52,041 nt of DNA from NCBI GenBank assembly GCA_013286485.1, contig JABDFN010000002.1, positions 1,062-53,102 on the forward strand, read 5' to 3'. The position numbers were made by a program, and so were the translations under genes. Shown one piece after another: positions 1 to 12,329 of the stretch (its first letter is position 1; each line of letters starts with the position of its first letter). Source of the stretch: Bacteroidota bacterium (GTDB taxonomy: Bacteria > Bacteroidota > Bacteroidia > Chitinophagales > Chitinophagaceae). The notes beneath the pieces were generated by a model. That model saw nothing but the letters and a program-made list of their open reading frames with translations, did no database searches and was not told the DNA's origin.

Positions 1-2014
<2,014 letters not shown>

Positions 2015-2034
2015 TATTTTTGATATCATATATA

Positions 2035-2070
2035 ATGCGAATGCCCCAACAATTGTTGGGGCATTCGCAT
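2035..2070. terminator. Perfect 36-bp palindrome, likely bidirectional terminator between convergent genes
   Basis: atgcgaatgccccaacaattgttggggcattcgcat, directly between the gyrB stop and the 3' end of the minus-strand gene. Confidence 0.75.
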
Positions 2071-2090
2071 TGAAAGAATATTAAAAGCTA

Positions 2091-2765
2091 TTAGTAGTAG
2101 TATTTAAAGCGGTAACGTACGCCAACTGTAAAGTTGTAATAGGTAAGATTGAATTTTTCAAGGGAATGAGAATCTCTTGCATCACTGGCAGTAAGATTAG
2201 TATAGCGCGGAGCCAACTCAGCATACAAACCTAAATGCTTTCTGAAAAAATATGCATAACCCACCTGGAATCCTATTGTATAACCTTTTGCGTTTTGCAA
2301 GTCAAAATTCTCATGTCCATCTGTGCTCAGGCTTTGTGTGCCATCATTTGATGTAAAGGTCATACCTGCAGAAACACCGAGATATAAATATGATTTTACC
2401 AACTCTGGGTTAACAACAGAATAAAACGGCAGCATCCTATTGAAACGTACGCAGAAATTAGTAACAGGGTTGGCTATTGTAAAAGTTGCAGGGGTATTGC
2501 TGGAACCAATACTGCTCCAACTACCATTTCTTATCCATTTACAACCATCAATAGAGCCACCTATTTGCCATACATCACTGATCTGGTAATGAAACATTCC
2601 CATAAATACAGGATTTGATGTGCTGGTGCTGCCTTGGTATTGAGAAGGTATGCCCACGGGTTTTCCGCAACTGCCTGTTCCATAGCCTATACCGGCTTCA
2701 TACAATTGAGCCTGAAGGTTGATGGCTACCAGCAATGATAACGCGGTAAGTAGTAATGGCCTCAT
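2091..2765 (-). CDS. Outer-membrane beta-barrel-like protein with signal peptide
   Basis: MRPLLLTALSLLVAINLQAQ signal; alternating aromatic/Gly strands; C-terminal FTVGVRYRFKYYY. Confidence 0.7.
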   Translation of the reverse strand: MRPLLLTALSLLVAINLQAQLYEAGIGYGTGSCGKPVGIPSQYQGSTSTSNPVFMGMFHYQISDVWQIGGSIDGCKWIRNGSWSSIGSSNTPATFTIANPVTNFCVRFNRMLPFYSVVNPELVKSYLYLGVSAGMTFTSNDGTQSLSTDGHENFDLQNAKGYTIGFQVGYAYFFRKHLGLYAELAPRYTNLTASDARDSHSLEKFNLTYYNFTVGVRYRFKYYY

Positions 2766-2883
2766 AATTCTTGCAAAATTAATGTAAAGCCAAACCTACA
2801 TAAAAAACTGCATTAAAAACAGGGGTAATACAAAAAATTGATAGAAAAGATAATGTTTTTTTTGCATGGGTGTATGCCTCTAC

Positions 2884-5800
2884 TTAACTCTTATCACGCA
2901 TACTATCTAAAAAGTAATGAACATCGTTCATATTTTCCATGTCGTCAGCTATAAGCATGAAATTCTTGCCTGTTTGTTTTAATCTTGCCTTGTTGGTTTG
3001 CTTTTTAATATGGTCGAGTATATGGTTGAAGGTAGCTGATTCAAAATAGGCGGAATCAGGATCGTTCACAAAATACAAACGCATTTGGCCATTCTTCAGG
3101 ATCAGTTTTTCAAAACCCAATTCACGTGCAATTTTTCTACAGCGTATAGTGGTAAATAATTCTTCCACTTGTTTAGGCATAGGGCCAAACCTGTCTACAA
3201 GAGAAGCAGCAAAGGTTTGTAATTCCTGCTCACTATCCATATCGTCCAGCTGTGTATACAGGCTCAGGCGTTCAGTAATACTTTCCACATAATTATCAGG
3301 TATCAGAATTTCAAGATCTGTATCAATGGTACAATCACTTACAAATTCTTTTTTCCTTGTCAGCTCTTCAGAGAATACGTCTTTAAAATCCGTTGTTTTT
3401 AATTCGCGAATGGCTTCGTCCAGTATTTTCTGATACATTTCAAATCCTATTTCCGCAATAAAACCACTTTGTTCCCCGCCTAATAAATTGCCCGCGCCCC
3501 GTATATCAAGGTCACGCATAGCTATCTGGAAACCACTACCGAGCTCATTAAATTGCTCCAGTGTTTGTAGGCGTTTACGGCTATCGTCTGGCAATGTGCT
3601 CATCGGAGGTGCCAGTAAATAACAGAATGCTTTTTTGTTGCTACGCCCTACGCGCCCTCTTAACTGGTGCAGGTCGCTGAGGCCAAACTGGTGAGCGTTA
3701 TTAATGATAATTGTATTGGCATTGGCTATATCCACACCACTCTCTACAATATTGGTACAGCACAGTACATCATATTCACGCTCTATGAAATTAAACAATG
3801 CTTCTTCAAGCTTGTGCCCTTCCATTTGTCCATGTGCCATACCAATGTGGAGGTCAGGACAAAGGTTACGTAATAAGGTCACCATATCCGGAAGGCTCTG
3901 TACACGGTTGTGTATAAAATATACCTGCCCGCCGCGTTCCGTTTCAAAATAAATGGCATCACGTATTGCATACTCATCAAAAAACATTACTTCTGTATGA
4001 ACAGGTTGCCTATTTGGTGGCGGGGTGTTGATAATACTCAGGTCTCTTGCATTCATCAGTGAGAATTGCAATGTGCGCGGTATAGGAGTTGCAGTAAGTG
4101 TGAGTGTATCCACATTCGCTTTCAATTCGCGTAATTTTTCTTTTGATGATACACCAAACTTTTGTTCTTCATCTATGATCAACAATCCCAGGTCTTTGAA
4201 TTTTACTTCTTTTCCTAAAATAGCGTGAGTGCCTATAATAATATCTATTTTCCCTTCAGAGAGCCTCTTCAGGGTTTCATTTTTTTCTTTGGTTGATTTA
4301 AAGCGGTTAATATAGTCGACCGTACAGGGTAGATCTTTCAGACGGTCTTTAAATGTTTGGTAATGCTGAAAAGCAAGAATAGTGGTAGGTACTAACACTG
4401 CTGCCTGCTTACTGTCTGCAACGGTTTTAAATGCTGCACGTATGCCTATTTCTGTTTTCCCAAAGCCTACATCTCCGCAAACCAACCTGTCCATGGGCGA
4501 TGGTGCTTCCATATCTCGTTTAATATCGGCTGTAGCTTTGCTTTGGTCGGGAGTGTCTTCATAAAAGAAAGAGGCTTCCAGTTCAGTTTGCAGATAACTG
4601 TCAGGTGAGTGTGCAAAACCTTGCGATGCTTTGCGTTTTGCATAGAGCTTTATCAGGCTGCTGGCTATATCCTTTACTTGTTTTTTGGTTTTATTTTTTA
4701 GCTTTTGCCATGCATCGCTGCCCAGTTTATTCATACGTGGCGCTGTGCCCTCTTTCCCGGTATACTTACTTATTTTATGCAGTGAGTTGATGTTGACATA
4801 CAGCACATCATTGTCTTTATATAATATGCGTATGGCTTCCTGCATATTGCCATTCACTTCAATTTTCTGCAAACCGCTATATAATCCCACACCATGATCA
4901 ATATGTGTTACAAAATCTCCGGGCTGCAATTCGCGCAGCATGCGCAATGTAAGTGCCTTGCCTTTGGAATAGGCCTGTTTTACTTTGTATTTATGATAGC
5001 GTTGAAATATTTGATGATCGGTATAACAAAGTATTTTTTTGTCGTGGTCTATATATCCTTTACTAATGGCATTAGGTATTGCGGTAAATTGTAATTCCGC
5101 ATCAAGGTCTTCAAATATGCTGCGCAAACGTTCCAGTTGCCTTGGGTTCTCGGCAAATATATAAGGCACATAACCTGCAGTACTGCGTTTTTGCAAATCT
5201 GCAATAAGCATATTGAACTGCCTGTTAAATACAGGTTGCCCTTCAGTTGCAAATTGTATGGTGGCTGTTATTTCCTGGCTTGTTATTTTTTGTAAAGAAT
5301 GATTGTACCATTCTATCAAATGCCTGTTTCTCAATTTGTATTGCCAGTCGTACATGTTCTCAAAATCAGTCCTGGTAAGCTCTTTCAGCCACTCCTCTTC
5401 ATGATCTACTGCTACCTGGCTGAGCTCTGTTTTCTCCGGCAACTCAGCTTCCATTTTTTTTAGCCTGCTAATGGTAAAGTCAAGGTCTTTGAACCAGAAG
5501 GTTGTATTAACAGGCAAGTAATCGAGCAATGATATTTTTTCCTGCGTTTCAAATTTTGTTTCAATATTAGGTAGTATAGAAATCGATAACAATTTGCGTT
5601 CTGATAATTGTGTTTCAGGATCGAATATGCGAATGCTGTCTACTTCGTTGCCAAATAATTCTATTCGGTAGGGGTGTTCATTTCCGAAAGAATAAATATC
5701 TAATATGCCGCCGCGCATGGCAAACTGGCCCGGCTCATATACAAAATCTTCGCGGCGAAATCCGAGCCCAACAAATTTCTCAAGCAGTGCATCTACCTTC

Positions 5801-6261
5801 AGATTTTCTCCCACCTTTATTTTTATAGTATTGCCTGATAGTGTTTTGGGATTCACTACTCTTTCAAACAAAGCTTCTGGATAAGTAACTAATACCTTTT
5901 TATGAGGATTGTCGCTTCCAAATCTTGTCAGTGCTTCTGTCCGCAACATTACATGACTGCTGTTCAGTTCATTATAATGCCCGCTGCGTTTGAAGGAATC
6001 AGGAAAGAAACTAATGTCTAATGCACCTGTAAGTTGCTCCAGGTCATTATGAAAATAAGCGGCTTCTTCTTTATCGTTCAGCACAAACACATGATTGGCA
6101 TCACTAAGTTGCCAAACAGTAGTTGCAATAAAATTTACAGAAGAGCCTCGTAAATTATCAAGATAGATGCGAACTTTCGGGTCAGGCAATGAGACACCTG
6201 CCGCCAATTGCTTTAGGCGGGTATCCTCCTGGTACAATCCCAGCAACACCTTCAGATTCAT
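2884..6261 (-). CDS. mfd: Transcription-repair coupling factor Mfd
   Basis: 1125 aa; UvrB-like N-terminus, CarD-like GDFVTHIDHGVGLYSGL, helicase motifs CGDVGFGKTEIGIRAAFK, IIDEEQKFG, LTATPIPRTL, QLRGRVGRS. Confidence 0.96.
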   Translation of the reverse strand: MNLKVLLGLYQEDTRLKQLAAGVSLPDPKVRIYLDNLRGSSVNFIATTVWQLSDANHVFVLNDKEEAAYFHNDLEQLTGALDISFFPDSFKRSGHYNELNSSHVMLRTEALTRFGSDNPHKKVLVTYPEALFERVVNPKTLSGNTIKIKVGENLKVDALLEKFVGLGFRREDFVYEPGQFAMRGGILDIYSFGNEHPYRIELFGNEVDSIRIFDPETQLSERKLLSISILPNIETKFETQEKISLLDYLPVNTTFWFKDLDFTISRLKKMEAELPEKTELSQVAVDHEEEWLKELTRTDFENMYDWQYKLRNRHLIEWYNHSLQKITSQEITATIQFATEGQPVFNRQFNMLIADLQKRSTAGYVPYIFAENPRQLERLRSIFEDLDAELQFTAIPNAISKGYIDHDKKILCYTDHQIFQRYHKYKVKQAYSKGKALTLRMLRELQPGDFVTHIDHGVGLYSGLQKIEVNGNMQEAIRILYKDNDVLYVNINSLHKISKYTGKEGTAPRMNKLGSDAWQKLKNKTKKQVKDIASSLIKLYAKRKASQGFAHSPDSYLQTELEASFFYEDTPDQSKATADIKRDMEAPSPMDRLVCGDVGFGKTEIGIRAAFKTVADSKQAAVLVPTTILAFQHYQTFKDRLKDLPCTVDYINRFKSTKEKNETLKRLSEGKIDIIIGTHAILGKEVKFKDLGLLIIDEEQKFGVSSKEKLRELKANVDTLTLTATPIPRTLQFSLMNARDLSIINTPPPNRQPVHTEVMFFDEYAIRDAIYFETERGGQVYFIHNRVQSLPDMVTLLRNLCPDLHIGMAHGQMEGHKLEEALFNFIEREYDVLCCTNIVESGVDIANANTIIINNAHQFGLSDLHQLRGRVGRSNKKAFCYLLAPPMSTLPDDSRKRLQTLEQFNELGSGFQIAMRDLDIRGAGNLLGGEQSGFIAEIGFEMYQKILDEAIRELKTTDFKDVFSEELTRKKEFVSDCTIDTDLEILIPDNYVESITERLSLYTQLDDMDSEQELQTFAASLVDRFGPMPKQVEELFTTIRCRKIARELGFEKLILKNGQMRLYFVNDPDSAYFESATFNHILDHIKKQTNKARLKQTGKNFMLIADDMENMNDVHYFLDSMRDKS

Positions 6262-6479
6262 TCGGGCGCAAAATTAGGAAATTAAGGCTATTAAACTTTA
6301 CAGTACACTTAGGTTTATTCTATAATACAACTATAGGTCTATATACTGCAACTACAACCCTGTGAGTTTTATCTGATTGTTAAGAAAACGAAAAATCTAA
6401 AATTACCCCTAAATTCCCCTTTACTAGGATATAATCCTGCCGGCTTTTTAATATCTTGTACACCCTTAATAAAACATAT

Positions 6480-9413
6480 ATGCAACAAATTAAAAACGCT
6501 TTTCTTTTTGTACTACTCTTAAGTACAAACCTACTATTTGCACAGGAAAAATACCAATGGAAGGAAACCTCTTCGGGGGGATATACATACAAATATGTAA
6601 CTAATGATCCTATGCAGACAAGGTTCTATACTTTACAAAACGGCCTTACAGTAATTCTTAGCCAGAATACGAAAGAGCCTCGTATGCAGGTGTACATTGC
6701 CACTAGAGCAGGCAGTAAAACTGATCCTGCTGACCATACAGGGCTGGCGCATTATTTAGAGCATATGATGTTCAAGGGAACACAACACTATGGTTCTCTG
6801 GATTGGGCAAAAGAAAAGCCATATCTCGATATGATAGATAAACTCTATGAAGAGTATAATCATACTAAAGACGCTGATAAGCGCAAAGCTATTTACCATC
6901 GTATAGATTCTGTATCAGGGGTTGCATCTAAATATGCTATTGCCAATGAGTACGACAAAATGATGTCTGCTATGGGTGCGCAGGGAACGAATGCTTTTAC
7001 CTCTTTTGAAGAAACAGTATACACGGAAGACATTCCTGCAAATTCCGCAGAAAAATTCTTCGCTGTGCAATCGGAACGTTTTACTGATCCGGTATTCCGC
7101 ATATTCCATACAGAATTGGAAGCAGTGTATGAAGAAAAAAACCGCGGACTGGACAATGATGGCCGCAAGGTGAATGAATTGATGATGGCTAATTTATTTA
7201 AAAATCACAATTATGGTAAGCAAACTACCATTGGTACTATCGAACATCTTAAAAACCCTTCTCTACTAGAAATAAAAAAATATTTCAATACCTACTATGT
7301 ACCTAATAATATGGGTGTGATCGTATCAGGCGATTTTGATCCTGATCAGTTGATAAAAATAATTGACAAAGACTTTTCAGGTTTAAAATCAAAACCAGTT
7401 CCTAAATATACTTTCAAACCTGAGGAGCCAATTGCAGCTCCTATAGTGAAAGAAGTATTAGGCCCCGATGCAGAATTTGTTACATTGGCTTACCGCGCTC
7501 CGGGTGTACATTCTAAAGATGCTATGATGGCACAATTAGTAGGAGAGGTATTGGCAAACGGACGTGCAGGTTTAATAGACCTGGACCTGGTGAAAAAACA
7601 AAAATTATTACGTGCATCTGCGTATACAGATGTATTGGTTGATTACGGCTATACTGTATTACAGGGCTCTGCTACTACAGGCCAAAGCCTGGACGAAGTA
7701 AGAAACCTGATGCTGGGTGAAATAGAAAAACTGAAAAAAGGAGATTTTGATGAGAACCTTTTGATATCTATTGTCAATAATCAGAAAAAATCTTTAATGC
7801 AGCAAACAGAAGGTTATGGTTCCCGTGCACGCGCGCTGATGGGTGCATTTACAGGTGAAGAAGACTGGCTGGAAGATGATGTAGCCTATATAGACAGGAT
7901 GTCGAAGGTTACTAAAAAAGACATTGTTGATTATGCCAATAAATATTTGAACGATAATTACGTAGTTATTTACAAGCGCAAAGGAGAAGATAAAAGTGTG
8001 GTGAAAGTAGAGAAGCCACCGATCACACCGGTAGAAACAAATGCAGGTAAAGAATCAGATTTTGTAAAGAAAATTGCTGCTATGCCTGTTAGCAAGATTC
8101 AGCCTGTATGGGTGGATTATAATAAAGATATACAAAAAGGCATGGTAGGGCCGGCAGAAGTATTGTATGTTCAGAATAAAGATAATGGTTTGTTCCGTTT
8201 GTACTATCGCTTCAACATGGGTACGTGGAATAATAATAAATTAAGCCTTGCTGCAGGCTACCTCCAATTCCTGGGTACTGATAAAATGTCCGCAGAGGAT
8301 ATCTCTAAAGAGTTTTACAAGCTTGCCTGTAGTTTTAACGTAAATACAGATAATGAATTTACGACCGTTTATATAGAAGGCTTACAAGAAAATTTTGATA
8401 AGGCAGTGAAAATCTTCGAAGACCTTCTTTCAAATTGTAAACCGGATGATAAAGCGTTGGCTGCTTTAAAAGGCAGGATTGCCAAAAGCAGGAAAGATGC
8501 TAAGAACAATAAAGGACAGATCATGCAGGGGTTGGTGAACTATGCACGATATGGCGAGAAGAATCCTTTTAATAATGTGCTCAATGAAGAGCAATTAAAT
8601 GCGATTACAGGTCAGGAGTTAACAGATATATTGCACAGTCTGTCTCAATATAGCCATCGTATTTTATACTATGGTCCTGAATCACTCATTGATCTTACTG
8701 CTTCGCTCAGCAAAATGCATACACTTCCCGCATCTTTCGCTGCAACACCGGCATCCAAAACTTTTGCCTTCACATCGCAGGGAGATAATAATGTATTGTT
8801 TGCAAATTATGATATGGTACAGAGCGAAATACGCTGGGTGCGTAATGTACCGGGCTATGACCCCACCAGGCAGCCTATCATAGACATGTTCAATAATTAT
8901 TTTGGGGGTAATATGGGAGCTATAGTTTTCCAAACCATTCGTGAAAGTAAAGCGCTTGCATATTCTACCAGCTCTTTTTATGTAACACCACAGAAGAAAG
9001 AAGATCCGTACTATATATCAGCTTATGTAGGTTGCCAGGCAGATAAATTCAATGAATCTATTATTGCGATGAACGACCTGCTCAACAATTTACCATTTGC
9101 AGAAAATAATTTAACGGCTGCAAGAGATGCCTTGAAAAAGGATATTGAGACTGACCGCATCACAAAAGACGCTATCATTTTCAACTATATCAGTGCAGAG
9201 CGTAAGGGGCTTAAGGAAGATATCCGTAAGTCTATCTATGAAAACGCTGACAAGCTTACTTACGATGACCTGAAAACTTTCCACGATGCTAATATGTCCG
9301 GTAAACCATTTACCTACTGTATTGTTGCATCTGATAAGAAAGTAACTGATGCTGATATGCAGAAATATGGCAAAGTAAAAAAGCTGACTCTGGAAGAGAT
9401 ATTTGGATACTAA
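6480..9413 (+). CDS. M16 family (pitrilysin/insulinase-like) zinc metalloprotease, exported, two M16 halves in one chain
   Basis: HYLEHMMFKGT (HxxEH zinc motif); MQQIKNAFLFVLLLSTNLLFAQ signal peptide starting at the ATG at 6480. Confidence 0.92.
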   Translation: MQQIKNAFLFVLLLSTNLLFAQEKYQWKETSSGGYTYKYVTNDPMQTRFYTLQNGLTVILSQNTKEPRMQVYIATRAGSKTDPADHTGLAHYLEHMMFKGTQHYGSLDWAKEKPYLDMIDKLYEEYNHTKDADKRKAIYHRIDSVSGVASKYAIANEYDKMMSAMGAQGTNAFTSFEETVYTEDIPANSAEKFFAVQSERFTDPVFRIFHTELEAVYEEKNRGLDNDGRKVNELMMANLFKNHNYGKQTTIGTIEHLKNPSLLEIKKYFNTYYVPNNMGVIVSGDFDPDQLIKIIDKDFSGLKSKPVPKYTFKPEEPIAAPIVKEVLGPDAEFVTLAYRAPGVHSKDAMMAQLVGEVLANGRAGLIDLDLVKKQKLLRASAYTDVLVDYGYTVLQGSATTGQSLDEVRNLMLGEIEKLKKGDFDENLLISIVNNQKKSLMQQTEGYGSRARALMGAFTGEEDWLEDDVAYIDRMSKVTKKDIVDYANKYLNDNYVVIYKRKGEDKSVVKVEKPPITPVETNAGKESDFVKKIAAMPVSKIQPVWVDYNKDIQKGMVGPAEVLYVQNKDNGLFRLYYRFNMGTWNNNKLSLAAGYLQFLGTDKMSAEDISKEFYKLACSFNVNTDNEFTTVYIEGLQENFDKAVKIFEDLLSNCKPDDKALAALKGRIAKSRKDAKNNKGQIMQGLVNYARYGEKNPFNNVLNEEQLNAITGQELTDILHSLSQYSHRILYYGPESLIDLTASLSKMHTLPASFAATPASKTFAFTSQGDNNVLFANYDMVQSEIRWVRNVPGYDPTRQPIIDMFNNYFGGNMGAIVFQTIRESKALAYSTSSFYVTPQKKEDPYYISAYVGCQADKFNESIIAMNDLLNNLPFAENNLTAARDALKKDIETDRITKDAIIFNYISAERKGLKEDIRKSIYENADKLTYDDLKTFHDANMSGKPFTYCIVASDKKVTDADMQKYGKVKKLTLEEIFGY

Positions 9414-9534
9414 GCTGACAGTTTTAATTGTTAGCCAAAACCAAAAGTTGTGCGAAAGTGGTGTTAAAATGAGCGGCCTGTTCAAAACTGGACAATTGTT
9501 TGTGTTAAGGTAATTACAACCAAAACATGTATAT

Positions 9535-10413
9535 ATGAACAAGCTCATCTTAACACCGCTTTTTTTTGTTTGCTCTGTAATTGCATATGCAAACAGTACG
9601 ATCTCGCTAAAGCAGGCTATGGCAGCGCATAAAGTAGTGGTAACCGCAGTAGGTACAGGCGGTTACATGGGTAAGTCCCTTAAACTGAAAATGGTCAACC
9701 TGACCTGCGATCCCATAACAGTTACAGTAGATCCTGCCTTAATATTCAAACCCATAGATACTAATTATCAAAACCTGGTAGTTGTAGGTGATGAAAATAT
9801 AGACCTGCAGCCAGATAAGGAAACAAATGTTGTGGTGCAAACATTTTGCGGTAAGAACGCCGCAAGAATTCCAAGGGCAAATCTGCGGTTCAATTTCTGG
9901 AAACAGGGAGATAGCATATTGATCAAAACGGTTCGGTACATCAAACAAAATAATTTTTACAATCACTTAGGCCAAAGCGCCGTGTGGACTGTTATCAATG
10001 GTACTTGTATCAGCACAATATATGATCCGGAATACCCTGAAAATTCTAAAGAGTTTATAGCCTTTGAAGCAGATATGAGAAAGCTGCCTGTACCGAGTTA
10101 TTATAGTTATTACCAGCTTGATACTACCGGCTATGGCGCTTCTTGTGTAGCAGCTAAGGGGAAACAGTTTGTTGATCTTGAATATAAAGAGGGTATTGCG
10201 CGTCATGTATATGTAATAGTGCTGGACGATAAGGGCAGATTGTATAATAAAGGAAATATAGCAGAGCATATTAAAGATGGTAATCACACTATTACGCTAC
10301 AATTTGATGATACAAAAGACAGAGAAGGATTGTACTCTGTGTTTCTGCGCAATGATAATAATGATATCCTCAGCAATAAAACGGTTCGTGTAGGGATGGA
10401 TTGGTGTTATTAA
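9535..10413 (+). CDS. Secreted hypothetical protein
   Basis: Signal peptide MNKLILTPLFFVCSVIAYANS; no family recognised with certainty. Confidence 0.65.
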   Translation: MNKLILTPLFFVCSVIAYANSTISLKQAMAAHKVVVTAVGTGGYMGKSLKLKMVNLTCDPITVTVDPALIFKPIDTNYQNLVVVGDENIDLQPDKETNVVVQTFCGKNAARIPRANLRFNFWKQGDSILIKTVRYIKQNNFYNHLGQSAVWTVINGTCISTIYDPEYPENSKEFIAFEADMRKLPVPSYYSYYQLDTTGYGASCVAAKGKQFVDLEYKEGIARHVYVIVLDDKGRLYNKGNIAEHIKDGNHTITLQFDDTKDREGLYSVFLRNDNNDILSNKTVRVGMDWCY

Positions 10414-10450
10414 ATATATTATTGCGTAGTTTTAGGTTGAAATTTTTATA

Positions 10451-10720
10451 ATGAAGAAATACCTGCTTATTGCTGTATGTCTTTGTTGCTTTATCTCCTG
10501 CAAGAACACATGGGACGATGATGACAAACATACTTTTTATCAGTCTTGTATGGATGCAGCTAAAGGCGATGGCCACCCTGAGAACAAAGCCAAACCGTAT
10601 TGTGATTGCCTGATGAATAAGATGATGGAAAAATACCCTAATGAATCAGATGCGCTGGACCATATTGATAGTGTTATTACAGATACATCTATGCAACAAT
10701 GCAAGGAAATGCTGAAGTGA
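10451..10720 (+). CDS. Small Cys-containing putative lipoprotein
   Basis: MKKYLLIAVCLCCFISCKNT lipobox; 89 aa with CDCLMNKMM motif. Confidence 0.65.
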   Translation: MKKYLLIAVCLCCFISCKNTWDDDDKHTFYQSCMDAAKGDGHPENKAKPYCDCLMNKMMEKYPNESDALDHIDSVITDTSMQQCKEMLK

Positions 10721-11548
10721 TCATGGAATATCTACCCGCAATTGCTTTTGATAGGCCTTACCAGTTGCATCTTTCCCCTCTATCTTCCAGATAACACTGC
10801 GCAACACTACTCTTAAAGGAGCCTGTGTAACTGAACGTACATGATGAACACTATTCAGCCATGCTGCTTGTTTTCTTCTGCTGATGCGGTGTGCACGTAC
10901 TGCGCGCTCTACTGCTTTTCTTATTTCAGCGTTATTGGCATCGCTGTGCTCCAGTTTTTTTGCATCGAGGCCGGTAATAGTATATGTATTTTTTATTCCA
11001 CTCAATTCTTCCCATTCAGTGGTATTGCTTAATGCATCCAGTTGCAAGGTGCCCATGGAGTTTTTCAGTATCACAACTGTTTGATAATGCTGCCAGACTC
11101 TTGTCACATTGCCGCTGATTATTTTCACCTGGTTATTATTCACATTGCCGCTGATCAGCTGATAGCTTACTCCGTTTCCTTTTTTCGGGTCCTGGTTTCG
11201 ATAAGATTTAGTGACAATATTCGGGATAAAAATTGTTGCTTCATTAAATGCAACTGTCAATCCTTTTTCGTTGGTGGCGTCTACAGACTTATCTGTTGTT
11301 GGCGGGTCTGGTTTTTTTGTAGTATCGGGTGATGTTGTATGTGTGGTATCTGTGGTGGGTGTTTCTTCTGGTATATTGGGTTTAAAATCTGTTACCAGGT
11401 CTTTAAGGTATTGTGAATCTTTTTCGGTGACTATAGTTGTGCTATCCCCCAACTTTATGGCGCCGTGAGTTCTTGACGGGTTGTAGTCGCAACTGACCAC
11501 TAATACCGCTGCACTAACACCTACTATATATAACTCTTTGAAGCGCAT
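10721..11548 (-). CDS. Putative lipoprotein with Thr/Pro-rich linker, unknown function
   Basis: AAVLVVSCDYN lipobox, TPTTDTTHTTSPDTTKKPDPPTTD linker; stop abuts the stop of the convergent gene. Confidence 0.6.
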   Translation of the reverse strand: MRFKELYIVGVSAAVLVVSCDYNPSRTHGAIKLGDSTTIVTEKDSQYLKDLVTDFKPNIPEETPTTDTTHTTSPDTTKKPDPPTTDKSVDATNEKGLTVAFNEATIFIPNIVTKSYRNQDPKKGNGVSYQLISGNVNNNQVKIISGNVTRVWQHYQTVVILKNSMGTLQLDALSNTTEWEELSGIKNTYTITGLDAKKLEHSDANNAEIRKAVERAVRAHRISRRKQAAWLNSVHHVRSVTQAPLRVVLRSVIWKIEGKDATGKAYQKQLRVDIP

Positions 11549-11603
11549 GAGGTACGAAAATAGAAAAAGGATTTGGTTTTTTAGAGTTACTCTACCTTTG
11601 TTG

Positions 11604-11662
11604 CCCTGACCTACGAGGTCAGGGGGTGGGTAATTATTAATATAGCGGCTTTAGCTGAAACT
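11604..11662. repeat. Diverged REP-like unit at the 3' end of the RAYT-like gene
   Basis: ccctgacctacgaggtcaggg hairpin (11604-11624) followed by cggctttagctg, which contains the transposase stop codon. Confidence 0.7.
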
Positions 11663-12088
11663 ATTTTTATTGAACCCATGAGCCTCCAGAAACTCATCAT
11701 ATTCCTGGGTAAATGCTTTTTTCTTATGGTGCTCTTCCTGCCCATTAATATATTTTCGCACTGTTTCTATTGCCGATTGACTCACGGATAGTGCTATATA
11801 ATCATCCTGCCACTCAAATTTTTGTTTGATAATATTTTGTTTGTTGACCCAAAAAGAAGATTCTCCTTTGATCAACATTGCTGTCTTTGCAATGGTTTGC
11901 TCAATACCAAGTGATACTAATATGTGTATATGGTCTTCAACACAATTTAAACAGTCAATAAATATTTCTTTTTGAATGCTATTGTCTTTAATGTGGGTTA
12001 ATAATAGTGGTTTTAATTCTTTAGAAATGATAGGAGCTCTGTTTTTAGTAGACCAAATGAAATGTATCATTACTTTAATGAATGGCAT
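11651..12088 (-). CDS. IS200/IS605-like Y1 (HUH) transposase, REP-associated tyrosine transposase (RAYT)-like
   Basis: 145 aa; HUH motif in CVEDHIHILVSL; downstream SVSQSAIETVRKYINGQEEHHKKKAFTQEYDEFLEAHG typical of Y1 transposases; flanked by palindromic repeats. Confidence 0.9.
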   Translation of the reverse strand: MPFIKVMIHFIWSTKNRAPIISKELKPLLLTHIKDNSIQKEIFIDCLNCVEDHIHILVSLGIEQTIAKTAMLIKGESSFWVNKQNIIKQKFEWQDDYIALSVSQSAIETVRKYINGQEEHHKKKAFTQEYDEFLEAHGFNKNSFS

Positions 12089-12092
12089 ATGT

Positions 12093-12314
12093 TGAAATTG
12101 TTTTGGCTAAAGCCAGCTGTTATTATTTATTATTCCCCGACCTAAAGGTCAGGGCAATTATTTATTTGAAATTGTTTTGGCTAAAGCCAACCGTTATTAT
12201 TTATTATTCCCCGACCTAAAGGTCAGGGCAATTATTTATTTGAAATTGTTTTGGCTAAAGCCAACCGTTATTATTTATTGTTCCCCGACCTAAAGGCCGG
12301 GGCAACTAAAATCG
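12093..12314. repeat. Three tandem 74-bp double-hairpin REP-like units
   Basis: Units at 12093, 12167 and 12241: tgaaattgttttggctaaagcca...ttattatttattattccccgacctaaaggtcagggcaattatttatt. Confidence 0.92.
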
Positions 12315-12329
12315 TTACTTATTTACAAT

